DNA of 64,000 nucleotides from Gordonia mangrovi (GTDB lineage: Bacteria > Actinomycetota > Actinomycetes > Mycobacteriales > Mycobacteriaceae). The stretch lies in NCBI RefSeq assembly GCF_024734075.1, contig NZ_CP102850.1:1488001-1552000 (forward strand). The letters run 5' to 3'. The position numbers were made by a program, and so were the translations under genes. This document shows, piece after piece, positions 35,754-43,565 of the stretch. Numbering within the stretch: position 1 is the first letter of the stretch; each line of letters starts with the position of its first letter. Under the pieces are notes generated by a model, which worked only from the letters and a program-made list of their open reading frames with translations, searched no databases and was not told the origin of the DNA.

Positions 35754-36665
35754 TCAGTCGCCGACGACCGACCGGAGGAACAACATCAGATTCGCGGGAC
35801 GCTCGGCCATACGCCGCATCAGGTAGGGGTACCACCGGCTGCCGAACGGAACATAGACCCGCACCCGGTATCCGTCCGCCGCCAGCTGCTCCTGCAGTTC
35901 CCGGCGCACTCCATAGAGCATCTGGAACTCGAAGTCCCGCTTGCTGATCCCGAGGCGTGCGGCGGTTGCCTTGACCAGCTCGACGCAGGAGTCGTCATGT
36001 GTTCCGAACGCCGGGTCGGGCAGGTTCTGCAGGGCCCAGCCGGCGAGGTGCTGATATTGGGCCGTCACCTCGGCCGGGTCGACGATGGCTTTGTCGATCG
36101 TCTCCAGGAAGGCACCCTTGACCAACCGGATGCGCGGTTTGACGTCGCTGAACGAACAGAGGTCCTCGGGGGTTCGGCGCATGGCGGCCTGGATCGCGAC
36201 GCGGGTGTTCGGATGACTGGGCAGCTGGGAACGGAACGCCTCCAGCGTCTGTGGCCCGACGGAACTGTGTTCCATGTCGACCTCCACCGAGATCCCCGAC
36301 TCCGCACCGACGTCGAGCAGTTGCTTCAGATGACCCACACAGACCACCGGGTCGAGCCCGATGCCGAGTTGAGACAGCTTGACCGACACTGTCGAGTCCG
36401 GGGAGCCGGTGGCAAGAGCGTGCATGGTGTCGACATAGGCCGCTGTCGCGTCCGCCGACTCCCGCAGGTCGCTCACCGTTTCGCCCAGCAGATCGAGACT
36501 GACGTCGATGCCCTTGGCGTTGAGTTCCCGGGTGGCGGCGACCGCCTCGTCGAGCGTGGTGCCGGCGACGTAGCGTGACACCAGTGGCTTGGTCAACCTG
36601 CTGCGACCGATGATCCGCTCGAGTCGCTTGCTGTCAGCGGCGAGCAGAAGTGCCTTCTTGATCAT
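35754..36665 (-). CDS. Proline dehydrogenase (FAD-dependent)
   Basis: A 303-residue stand-alone proline dehydrogenase of (beta/alpha)8 type. It oxidises proline to 1-pyrroline-5-carboxylate and passes electrons to the quinone pool. Seen: LVSRYVAGTTLDEAVAATREL, VSLDLLGETV, GISVEVDMEHSS, VRIRLVKGAF-like PRIRLVKGAF, FGTHD, FEFQMLYGVRRELQEQL, RVYVPFGSRWYPYLMRRMAERPAN. It is the third gene of the operon led by the Rieske oxygenase and not adjacent to pruA. That arrangement implies that the oxygenase produces proline or an N-methylproline. The FAD-site residues look intact. Confidence 0.95.
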   Translation of the reverse strand: MIKKALLLAADSKRLERIIGRSRLTKPLVSRYVAGTTLDEAVAATRELNAKGIDVSLDLLGETVSDLRESADATAAYVDTMHALATGSPDSTVSVKLSQLGIGLDPVVCVGHLKQLLDVGAESGISVEVDMEHSSVGPQTLEAFRSQLPSHPNTRVAIQAAMRRTPEDLCSFSDVKPRIRLVKGAFLETIDKAIVDPAEVTAQYQHLAGWALQNLPDPAFGTHDDSCVELVKATAARLGISKRDFEFQMLYGVRRELQEQLAADGYRVRVYVPFGSRWYPYLMRRMAERPANLMLFLRSVVGD

Positions 36666-36741
36666 GTTGCTCCTTCGGTGTGGGTGTCGGTGTCGCTGGA
36701 CTGATGGCGTACGGCAGGTTCGGTGGGCCGAGTGACGGGTG

Positions 36742-37902
36742 TCAGAGGTCGAGCCTCAGATCACCCAGCGGCTTGGCGCAGCAGACCAGGATCTTGTTGC
36801 GGGCGATCTCTTTGGGGCGGATACCGCCGTTGTGCGTCATGTCCACCTGACCGCGCAGGAGTGTGGTCTTGCAGGTTCCGCACATGCCCTGCCCGCAGGA
36901 CGCCGGCACCCGCAGACCCGCGGCCAGGGCGGCGGCGAGGATGGTCTCGTCCTCCCCGCAGCGGATCGTGTGACCGCTGGCGGCCAAAGCGACGGTGTGG
37001 GTCGCCACCGGCGAGTCGTCGGTCACGGCATCGTCCGGGGTTTGCGACTCGACCACCGTGCGATCGGTGATCGGCAGGGTGTCGAAGGAGAAACTCTCCT
37101 CGTGGTACCGCCGCATGTCGTATCCCAGATCGCCGAGGATGCGCCGTACCGCTGCCATGTATGCCGAAGGGCCACAGGTGAAGGCGACTCGCTCGGCGAA
37201 GTCGGCCGCCACGGTCTCCACCATCGGCGCGGTGAGCCGACCCCGCAGACCGGCCCAGCGCTCGGCGGGGTAATCGTTCTCACAAACGTGCACGACGCGC
37301 AGCCCAGGCATGACTGCGGCCATCGCATCGAGCTCCCGCCGGAACGGGATGTCGCCAGGGGTCCGTGCGCTGTGGATGAAGACAACGTCGGCATCCGACC
37401 CCAGGTCGAACAGTGTGCGCGTCATCGACATCATCGGCGTGATCCCGCTGCCGGCCGACAGGAACAGATACTTCGGGGCGGGCACGCGCGGCAGGGTGAA
37501 GGTTCCCCGCGGCGCCAGCGCGGTTACGCCGGAGCCGGGAACAACGCTGTCGTGCAACCAATTCGACACCGGTCCCCCGACCATCCGCTTGACCGTGATC
37601 GCCAGCAGATGCGGGCGTGTGGGCGGTGAGGAGATCGTGTAGCACCTGCTGACGGGGACGCTGTCGACGACGAGTCGCAGGACGATGAACTGACCCGGAA
37701 CGAAGTGAAAAGTCCGGCCCGCCGGCGCCTCGAAGAAGAACGACTTCACGTCGTGGGTGATCTCCTGCACCGCCCGACAGATCAGGAGCACCTCGTCGTC
37801 GTCACCCCAACAGTGCTCGGCGACACCGAGACCCGTCGTCGGAAGCGTGGCGGTGGCGGCATGGGAGAACGTCCGTGTCGCTCGTGGAGTCACCGTCGTC
37901 AT
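36742..37902 (-). CDS. Oxygenase reductase: FAD/NAD(P) and C-terminal 2Fe-2S ferredoxin (GbcB-like)
   Basis: Electron-transfer partner of the Rieske oxygenase, 386 residues. The FNR-type FAD domain is FHFVPGQFIVLRL, then SRCYTISSPPTRPH. The NAD(P) domain has YLFLSAGSGITPMMSMTRTLFDLG and VAFTCGPSAYMAAVRRIL. The C-terminal plant-type ferredoxin has the cluster cysteines in PASCGQGMCGTCKTTL and a final one in KILVCCAKP. Starts 36 bases after the oxygenase stop and is followed by proline dehydrogenase 76 bases on. Domain order and size match GbcB and other betaine demethylase reductases. Confidence 0.92.
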   Translation of the reverse strand: MTTVTPRATRTFSHAATATLPTTGLGVAEHCWGDDDEVLLICRAVQEITHDVKSFFFEAPAGRTFHFVPGQFIVLRLVVDSVPVSRCYTISSPPTRPHLLAITVKRMVGGPVSNWLHDSVVPGSGVTALAPRGTFTLPRVPAPKYLFLSAGSGITPMMSMTRTLFDLGSDADVVFIHSARTPGDIPFRRELDAMAAVMPGLRVVHVCENDYPAERWAGLRGRLTAPMVETVAADFAERVAFTCGPSAYMAAVRRILGDLGYDMRRYHEESFSFDTLPITDRTVVESQTPDDAVTDDSPVATHTVALAASGHTIRCGEDETILAAALAAGLRVPASCGQGMCGTCKTTLLRGQVDMTHNGGIRPKEIARNKILVCCAKPLGDLRLDL

Positions 37903-37938
37903 CGCGGAACCTTTCGGTGGTGAAACAGTGTGGCGGCA

Positions 37939-39204
37939 TCAGGATCGGACGTGAGCACGGAGACGCTGGAGGTACCAGCTGACGAAGGCCTCGACATCGC
38001 CCTCGACCATGGAATACGGCCCGGGAAGGTAGCCGGGATCGGCGACGCCCTGCTGCGCTCCCGCCACGAGCTCACGGTCTTGGGAGTTCGTGGCATTCCA
38101 CACCGACGTGAGGCCGTCGAGGTCGTAGTCGACCCCTTCTTCGGCATCTCTGTGGACCAGCCAGGTGGTGCGGACGATGCTGCGCTCGGGCCCCAGCGGG
38201 AGGACCCGGAACACCACCGCGTGATCACTCAGCAGATGAAACCACGAGTTCGGCTGCAGATGGATCGACAGGTCGCCGAATCGGGCGTCGGGGATGACGC
38301 CCATCAGTCTGCGGCACACCGGGTCTCCATTCGGACCGAATGACGAGCCCGAGCCGTCCAGCGGCATGTGTGAGACCTGGAATCCGGTGATTCGCGTGTC
38401 CAGTTCCCGCCGTCCGTCGCGTGGGAAGTCCGTCAACGAGCACGCCTGGGTCAGCTGCTCCTGTGCGGCCCGGTACCGGTCGAACACCGGCCGAATCCGC
38501 GGGTGGATGTCGTTGGCGGAGTAGCCGAACAGTGGGAAATATGCGGTGAGGAGCTCGGGATGCGCGACGTCGCAATGCTGACACTCCCGGTTGTTCTCCA
38601 TCACGAGCTTCCAGTTGCCGTCCTCGATGAGGTCGGACTGATGAGCGACCTTCGAGTGTTTCAGGTCGAAGGGCGCGACATAGGGTTCGAGGATGGCGGC
38701 GACCTCGTCGAAATCGGGCGGCGGCTGTTCGGCAAGACAGATGAAGATCAACCCGGCGATGCTGCGCACATGCACGGACCGTAGACCCGAGGCCGATCTG
38801 TCGAACTGCGGCGGCTGCGACTCCACGTAGACGAGCGTGCCATCCACCCGGTAGGTCCATTGGTGGTAGGGGCACACCAGATTCCCTACGGAACCGCAGC
38901 CGTCCTGCAGGATTCGGGAACCCCGATGTCGACACACATTGTGGAAGGCGCGCACGCCGTCGTCGTCGTCCCGCACGATGATCACCGAGTACGGTCCGAC
39001 GCCGACGGTGACGTAGTCGCCCGGGTCGGGAATCTCTGCCTCGGTCGCACTGAACAACCAGTGCTCGGCGAAGATCGCGGTCAGATCGAGGTCGAAGAAC
39101 TTCTGACTCGTGTAGAAGTCCGCCTCCAGGCTGTGGCCGACCGCACGACGGTTGATCAACACCGCGACATCTCGCGCAGGCGAGGGGATATCCACATTCT
39201 TCAT
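37939..39204 (-). CDS. Rieske non-heme iron oxygenase, betaine (stachydrine/glycine betaine) demethylase type
   Basis: Oxidative N-demethylase of 421 residues from ATG 39204. The Rieske cluster ligands are C91 and H93 in NVCRHRGSR and C111 and H114 in LVCPYHQWTY. The mononuclear iron histidines are H210 and H215 in MENNRECQHCDVAHPELL, a block shared by glycine betaine monooxygenase GbcA and stachydrine demethylase Stc2. Ligand spacing is within a residue of Stc2 as I recall it. The downstream reductase and proline dehydrogenase make proline betaine the preferred substrate, giving N-methylproline plus formaldehyde. Glycine betaine remains possible. First gene of the operon; its upstream region carries IclR-like dyads. 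A longer frame to 39285 covers the promoter and is unlikely. Confidence 0.88.
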   Translation of the reverse strand: MKNVDIPSPARDVAVLINRRAVGHSLEADFYTSQKFFDLDLTAIFAEHWLFSATEAEIPDPGDYVTVGVGPYSVIIVRDDDDGVRAFHNVCRHRGSRILQDGCGSVGNLVCPYHQWTYRVDGTLVYVESQPPQFDRSASGLRSVHVRSIAGLIFICLAEQPPPDFDEVAAILEPYVAPFDLKHSKVAHQSDLIEDGNWKLVMENNRECQHCDVAHPELLTAYFPLFGYSANDIHPRIRPVFDRYRAAQEQLTQACSLTDFPRDGRRELDTRITGFQVSHMPLDGSGSSFGPNGDPVCRRLMGVIPDARFGDLSIHLQPNSWFHLLSDHAVVFRVLPLGPERSIVRTTWLVHRDAEEGVDYDLDGLTSVWNATNSQDRELVAGAQQGVADPGYLPGPYSMVEGDVEAFVSWYLQRLRAHVRS

Positions 39205-39261
39205 GACAGCTCCGGGGAAGGTCGGCCTGCAGACTCGGGACATACCCGACGAGAGCATGTG

Positions 39262-39276
39262 TGCCACATTGTGAAA
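39262..39276. promoter_or_regulatory. IclR-like dyad near the Rieske promoter
   Basis: TGCCACATTGTGAAA (minus strand TTTCACAATGTGGCA) is a 15-base dyad with CACA/TGTG inner arms. It is about 58 bases upstream of the Rieske ATG and overlaps the likely promoter. It partly resembles the stronger dyad at 39496. Confidence 0.42.
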
Positions 39277-39495
39277 CTCAATCACTTGACGAGATAATGG
39301 TCTCCCCGGGATGCACGTCTGTCAACCCCACCACGGAGCGGGAACAGTGCCTTGCCGACGACTCGCATAGAGCTCTGATTGCAGCTCAGAGAACAGACCG
39401 CCGACAGACCCCGGGGTCGACGACGCATCGGTGCGGCCGACGAAACAGGGAATTTACTCAGGCTTTTCGACCAGCGCCGTCAATCCGCAGATTCG

Positions 39496-39510
39496 TTTCA
39501 TATTACGAAA
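39496..39510. promoter_or_regulatory. IclR-like palindrome TTTCATATTACGAAA
   Basis: A 15-base dyad with 7-base arms (six of seven matched) in the TTTC-N7-GAAA style common for IclR-family operators. It is 292 bases upstream of the Rieske start, so it may be an auxiliary site. The IclR regulator encoded at the end of the operon is the natural candidate binder. Confidence 0.45.
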
Positions 39511-39641
39511 TAACTCGCAGTTTGGAACCCGTGACGACTGACGGGTCCGCCGTCTGCGACGGGGTCGAGAAACACCGCCCGGTCAGGCAATCGTCGGGCC
39601 TGTGCACCGGTGATTCATCGGGAGACCACGTGAGCTACTCC

Positions 39642-40127
39642 CTATCGGGGACGCCACCGCTTCCACACCGCCCGACCGGTGGCGCGAACCTTCTCGCCGA
39701 AATACAGTTCGACGTCGCAGATGATCTCGGGCTCGGCGGATTCGACGATGGTCGCGCGGAGCTCGACCGGCCGGTCGAGCGGGCTCGGCCGGACATAGCG
39801 GACGTCGATGCCGGCGGTCACGAACGGGAGCAGCGCGCCGTCGAGTGAGTGCCATCCCTGCACCGACGCCTCGTTCATCACCGCTGCGGCGGAATGACAA
39901 TCGAGCAGCGTGGCGATGATGCCGCCGTTGAGAAAGCCGATGCCGTTGTCGTGTTCGGGCCACGGTGTGAATGTCGCGACGACGCCATCATCGTCGACAT
40001 AGCTCTTCAGTCGGAGGCCTCGCTCGTTGGCCGGCCCGCAGCCGAAACAGTTCATCGTCGGGAACAGCCGGTCCTGGACTGCGATGGTCTCCACAGCTGG
40101 CAAGTATCCGCCCCCATGCGCGCCCAC
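39642..40127 (-). CDS. Hotdog-fold thioesterase, PaaI/4HBT family
   Basis: A 161-residue hotdog protein: MNCFGCGPANERGLRLKSYVDDDGVVATFTPWPEHDNGIGFLNGGIIATLLDCHSAAAVM, with the HNGI/GG-IATLLD helix that carries the acid residue of the PaaI group. Then come FVTAGIDVRYVRPSPLDRPVELRA and the closing strands. Acts on acyl-CoA thioesters. The FGCG-N-RGL opening is common in actinobacterial members. The start is uncertain: ATG 40127, GTG 40094 and ATG 40055 are all in frame and none has a clear ribosome site. Single gene, 25 bases after the Uma2 gene on the same strand. Confidence 0.85.
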   Translation of the reverse strand: MGAHGGGYLPAVETIAVQDRLFPTMNCFGCGPANERGLRLKSYVDDDGVVATFTPWPEHDNGIGFLNGGIIATLLDCHSAAAVMNEASVQGWHSLDGALLPFVTAGIDVRYVRPSPLDRPVELRATIVESAEPEIICDVELYFGEKVRATGRAVWKRWRPR

Positions 40128-40152
40128 GCGACGATTTCGCCGCGACTCGTCG

Positions 40153-40680
40153 TCACCGCTTCAACGAGATCCGCATCGGCCAGGGATTCGACGTCACGAC
40201 CTCCCCGGTGAAGCTTGTCGCCAGGTAGCCGCCCGACGTCAAATCCAGTGCGGTGACCACACCGTCCTCGTCGACGATCCAGTAGTGCGGGATGCCCGCC
40301 TCGGCGTATTCGCTGCTCTTGGTCACCCGGTCGGTGCGGCGCGAACCCGGCGACATCACCTCGATGGCCAACACGACCTGGTCGGCGGTGATCGGGAACT
40401 CCACCGCTGACCGGCGACGAACGATGAGGTCGGGCACGCGCACGGTGGCCGGCGTGTGCGGATCGATCACGACGTCGACCTCGATCAGCACCTCGAGGCC
40501 CGCCGGGAGTTGACCGCTGAGCTGGGTGGCAAGACTCAACACCACGCGGGCATGCGCGGGTCGCGGCCGGGGCGACACTATTCGAACACCCTCTTGCAGT
40601 TCGACTCGGACCTCCTGGTCCTCGCCGAGTGCCCACCATTCATCCAGCGACAGCAAGTGGGCGTGTGCCGGGCCGGACAT
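40153..40680 (-). CDS. Uma2-family (DUF820) putative restriction-endonuclease-fold protein
   Basis: A 175-residue protein of the Uma2 family. The N-terminal LSLDEWWALGEDQEVRVELQEGVRIVSPRP is followed by the PD-(D/E)xK-like core VRVPDLIVRRR, then VLAIEVMSPGSRRTDRVTKSSEYAEAGIPHYWIVDED, with the catalytic Asp, Glu and Lys positions retained. Common in cyanobacteria and actinobacteria, often multi-copy, with unknown target. No mobile-element signature flanks it here. Confidence 0.9.
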   Translation of the reverse strand: MSGPAHAHLLSLDEWWALGEDQEVRVELQEGVRIVSPRPRPAHARVVLSLATQLSGQLPAGLEVLIEVDVVIDPHTPATVRVPDLIVRRRSAVEFPITADQVVLAIEVMSPGSRRTDRVTKSSEYAEAGIPHYWIVDEDGVVTALDLTSGGYLATSFTGEVVTSNPWPMRISLKR

Positions 40681-40930
40681 GCTCAGCAGTGTAGTCGGGG
40701 CCGGTGACCTCGGATAGGACGCAACTGCTCATCGGCGCGGGTGGGTCGGATGCCGGCCTGCGAGTGCGGTGGGGTGAATTCTCATGCGGCCGAATCTGTC
40801 ATGTCGAGTCGGATTCGTCGGACCATGAGCCGGTCTGTGCACAACCACTCGGACACTGCACAACGAGCCCGGCCCCGGGTGCGCGCTATGGTCGAGGCCG
40901 GGGACCTGACAACCACCGAAAGCGATATCG

Positions 40931-41659
40931 ATGGCCGACGCCGACATCAACTTCTACTTCGATCCGGTCTGTCCGTTCGCCTGGGTGACCAGCAAATGGG
41001 TCCGCACGGTGCAGGCGCAACGCGACTACGCCGTCGATTGGCGGTTCATCTCACTACGCCTGATCAACGCGCACATCGACTATGACGCGCATTTCCCACC
41101 CGAGTACGAGGCCGGTCACACCGCCGGACTGCGACTGCTCCGCGCCGCGGCCAGCATCCGGCGCGAACACGGGCCAGCACCGCTCGGCGGACTGTACGAG
41201 GCGTTCGGGACCCGGATCTTCGACTCCCACACCGGCACCTACCTCGTCGACGGACGCGACGACCGCGGCACCGAGAACTTCTTGGGACCGGTCCTCGACG
41301 AACTCGGGCTGCCGACTCATCACGTCGACGCGCTCGACGACACATCCTTCGACGCCGAGATCCAGGCCGAGACCGACGAGGCGCTCGGGTTGACCGGCCG
41401 CGACGTCGGCACCCCGATCATCCACTTCGAACCGCCGGAGGGGGTGGCGTTCTTCGGCCCGGTGATCAGTCGGCTGCCCAGCGACGAGGACGCACTCGTG
41501 TTGTGGGACCACGTCGTCGGCCTGGCCCGCTTCCCGGGGTTCGCCGAACTCAAACGCAGCCTGCGCGAACGACCGCAGCTGACCGCGTTCGGGGTGACCA
41601 CCGGGGAAGCCGGTGTGCAGGAGGACTGGCACGGCGGGAGCCGACGCACCAAGAAGTGA
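40931..41659 (+). CDS. DsbA-family thioredoxin-fold protein (Rv2466c-like) with CPFA in place of CPWC
   Basis: A 242-residue cytoplasmic DsbA-type protein. It opens INFYFDPVCPFAWVTSKWVRTVQAQRDYAVDWRFISL and contains GTPIIHFEPPEGVAFFGPVISRLP and FAELKRSLRERPQLTAFG, as in mycothiol-dependent reductase Rv2466c of M. tuberculosis. That enzyme has CPWC. Here the second cysteine is Ala (C18-P-F-A), leaving a single cysteine. A monothiol, mycothiol-linked mechanism, or isomerase chemistry as in 2-hydroxychromene-2-carboxylate isomerases, is therefore more likely than dithiol exchange. No signal peptide. About 250 bases upstream hold no gene I can support. Confidence 0.82.
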   Translation: MADADINFYFDPVCPFAWVTSKWVRTVQAQRDYAVDWRFISLRLINAHIDYDAHFPPEYEAGHTAGLRLLRAAASIRREHGPAPLGGLYEAFGTRIFDSHTGTYLVDGRDDRGTENFLGPVLDELGLPTHHVDALDDTSFDAEIQAETDEALGLTGRDVGTPIIHFEPPEGVAFFGPVISRLPSDEDALVLWDHVVGLARFPGFAELKRSLRERPQLTAFGVTTGEAGVQEDWHGGSRRTKK

Positions 41660-41698
41660 CCACGGTTGCGGCCGGTCACGCCGTTCGAACGGTCGAAC

Positions 41699-41890
41699 TC
41701 ACCGCGCGACGACGACGGCGGGCGGTTGCGGGGTTGTCTCGGTCACCGGGGCAGGGCTCTGGGCGACGGCGAACATGATCAGTCCCATCATCAGGATCTG
41801 CGGGATCGCCAGGGCGGTCGTGTCGAGCATCGACGTCCAGCGGCGCTGAGCCCAGCGCTGTGTCGGGCTCGTACATGCACGAGCGGCCAT
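41699..41890 (-). CDS. Small membrane protein, 63 residues, unknown function
   Basis: ATG 41890 has GAGGAG exactly 6 bases upstream, the best ribosome site in this stretch. The protein has a basic N-terminus (MAARACTSPTQRWAQRRW) and one hydrophobic helix (TALAIPQILMMGLIMFAVAQ, about residues 24-43). A Pro/Thr/Val tail follows. I do not recognise a family. It lies on the same strand and 236 bases downstream of the 20-residue hydrophobic peptide at 42127-42189. The gap contains no further ORF I would support. Presence of a strong ribosome site plus a clean transmembrane segment is the whole argument. Confidence 0.5.
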   Translation of the reverse strand: MAARACTSPTQRWAQRRWTSMLDTTALAIPQILMMGLIMFAVAQSPAPVTETTPQPPAVVVAR

Positions 41891-42126
41891 GGCGCACTCC
41901 TCGTTCTCGATGTTCTCACCGAGAAGAGTCGCCGACCGCGCTTGGAACCCACTTGAGATTCACTGGTGGGCCGCTGCGGACGGTCCCGCAAATCCCGCAG
42001 ACATGCGCCCCACAGACACACCCTGCCCAACGGAAACGCGAACACCATGGTCGCGAAGGTGCTGGTACGGGCGCTTCGGTGGGGCGCATGTGCGGGCCGG
42101 GGCCGGGTGACGTCGGTCGCGGGACG

Positions 42127-42189
42127 TCAGATGATGCTGACGACCAGATTCCAGATGGCGACGCCCAGGTTGTAGATGGCGATGATCAT
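42127..42189 (-). CDS. Tiny hydrophobic peptide, 20 residues
   Basis: ATG 42189 is followed by 20 codons and TGA: MIIAIYNLGVAIWNLVVSII. GAGAGG lies 7 bases upstream. The whole product could be one membrane helix with Trp, Tyr and Asn spaced along it, and codon third positions are strongly G/C as in real genes here. No homologue is known to me. It might be a membrane micro-protein or a leader peptide for the downstream 63-residue gene. Confidence 0.45.
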   Translation of the reverse strand: MIIAIYNLGVAIWNLVVSII

Positions 42190-42306
42190 CGGTGTTCCTC
42201 TCGTTGACCCTGACGGGGGTCCGGCCCCATCGGCCGAACGGGAGTAGGACGTCACCGGATATCGCGGATGTTCCCGGTCGGTCCGAGAAGTGTTCTCGTG
42301 CCGTGG

Positions 42307-42645
42307 CTACTGCTGCGCGCAGGGCGGCGCCGGCGCGTCCTCCGACAACGGCTTGCCGAGCGGGTTCAGATAGAGCACGTCGAGCACCACGGGCACGTCG
42401 CCCAGGTTCTCCCCCACATGCGTATTCTGCTGCCCGCGTGGCTCTTCGATGACCGCGCCGGGCCCGTAGACCGTCGGCACGCAGTCCGGGCCGGGATGCG
42501 TCAAGGTCCCGGATCGCACCAACCCGACCAGGTCTCCGTCGTAAAATGCCAGCCGGTGGTGCCGCCGGGAACGACCGTGATCTCCCGTACCGCCAGATGC
42601 ACCCTCGGCCACGAACGGCAACAGTCCCGCCGGAATGTCGAACAC
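42307..42645 (-). pseudogene. Cupin-domain protein gene with two compensating frameshifts
   Basis: The GTG at 42645 opens FDIPAGLLPFVAE, and the same frame ends with a clear cupin C-terminus (YDGDLVGLVRSGTLTHPG, VYGPGAVIEEPRGQQNTHVGENLG, VLYLNPLGKPLSEDAPAPPC). Between them the cupin core VHLAVREITVVPGGTTGWHF is only found in a neighbouring frame. Removing one G from the GGG run (plus-strand CCC at 42602-42604) and adding one T to the TTTT run (AAAA at 42543-42546) restores a continuous protein reading through TGWHF-YDGDLVGLV. Either the gene is inactivated (a net-neutral pair of indels) or the assembly has homopolymer errors. Confidence 0.65.
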
Positions 42646-42734
42646 TTACCGCGCCCCGAATCGCCGGATGACGAAAGTGTGACCGTCAGACCGTTCGGCG
42701 CCCATCCTCGCGCGTCCTCGGTGATGATGGCTGC

Positions 42735-43565
42735 ATGGTCGAACGAGACGCAGCGATCGGGGTCATCGGCGGTTCGGGCTTCTATTCGTGGCTGGCCGAG
42801 GAGGCGGCGTTCGGCGACGTCGTCGAATATCGGATACCGACACCGTTCGGCGACCCGTCCGCACCACTGACCGAGGCCACCCTCGACGGGCGACGCATCG
42901 TCTTCCTCCCCCGCCACGGCGCGAACCACGAGTATCTGCCGCACACCGTCCCTTACCGGGCGAACCTGTGGGCGATGCGGTCGCTGGGTGTTCGCCGCAT
43001 CCTCAGCGCATCGGCCGTCGGCGGGCTCCAACCGGGCAACGGCCCGGGCACGGTGGTCATCCCGGATCAGCTCGTGGACCGCACCGGCGGACGCGCTCAG
43101 ACGTTCTTCGATCGTCTGCCGATCGGCCACGCACATGGGCCCATCCACGTGTCGATGGCCGACCCATATTGCCCACAATTGCGTCGGGCGATGACGCGAT
43201 CCGACGCGGTCGACGGCGGCACCCTCGTGGTGATCGACGGCCCGCGATTCTCCACCCGCGCGGAAAGCCGCTGGTATGCGGCGCAGGGCTGGTCGGTGAT
43301 CAGCATGACCGGCCATCCCGAGGCGGCGCTGGCCCGCGAACTGCAGCTCTGCTATGCCAACGCCTGTCTGATCACCGATCTCGACGCCGGGGTCGCCGAA
43401 GGTGAGGGAGTGACCGCCGCCGAGGTGTTCGCCGAGTTCTCCCGCAACCTGCCGACCTTCGCCGGCCTCCTGCTCGACGCCATCCGCACCATCGACGCCG
43501 CCGCCGAATGCCCCTGCGCGGCTGCCGATCACGACGTCGACGCCGTGCTCGCGGACATCTCGTGA
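42735..43565 (+). CDS. mtnP: S-methyl-5'-thioadenosine phosphorylase
   Basis: Phosphorolysis of methylthioadenosine to adenine and methylthioribose-1-phosphate (methionine salvage, polyamine by-product removal). 276 residues with GVIGGSGFYSW phosphate-binding loop, FLPRHGANHEYLPHTVPYRANLWAM, SASAVGGLQPGNGPGTVVIPDQLVDRT, DGPRFSTRAESRWYAAQGWSVISMTGHPEAALARELQLCYA and the base-recognition Asp in TDLDAGV. It corresponds to Rv0535. The next gene starts at its stop (GTGA overlap), giving the same order as Rv0535-Rv0536. Confidence 0.94.
   Translation: MVERDAAIGVIGGSGFYSWLAEEAAFGDVVEYRIPTPFGDPSAPLTEATLDGRRIVFLPRHGANHEYLPHTVPYRANLWAMRSLGVRRILSASAVGGLQPGNGPGTVVIPDQLVDRTGGRAQTFFDRLPIGHAHGPIHVSMADPYCPQLRRAMTRSDAVDGGTLVVIDGPRFSTRAESRWYAAQGWSVISMTGHPEAALARELQLCYANACLITDLDAGVAEGEGVTAAEVFAEFSRNLPTFAGLLLDAIRTIDAAAECPCAAADHDVDAVLADIS

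Larger units (their letters stand above)
39205..39641. other. 437-base intergenic region upstream of the Rieske operon
   Basis: No gene recognised. It is locally less GC-rich than its surroundings (around 39280-39310 and 39480-39530). It should contain the minus-strand promoter of the Rieske operon and two IclR-like dyads listed separately. The open frames crossing it lack coding character. Confidence 0.5.

Noticed and set aside
41791..42048. 85-codon minus-strand frame between the two small membrane proteins
   Set aside because: No ribosome site, no hydrophobic segment or motif, Arg-rich; it overlaps the better supported 63-residue gene.
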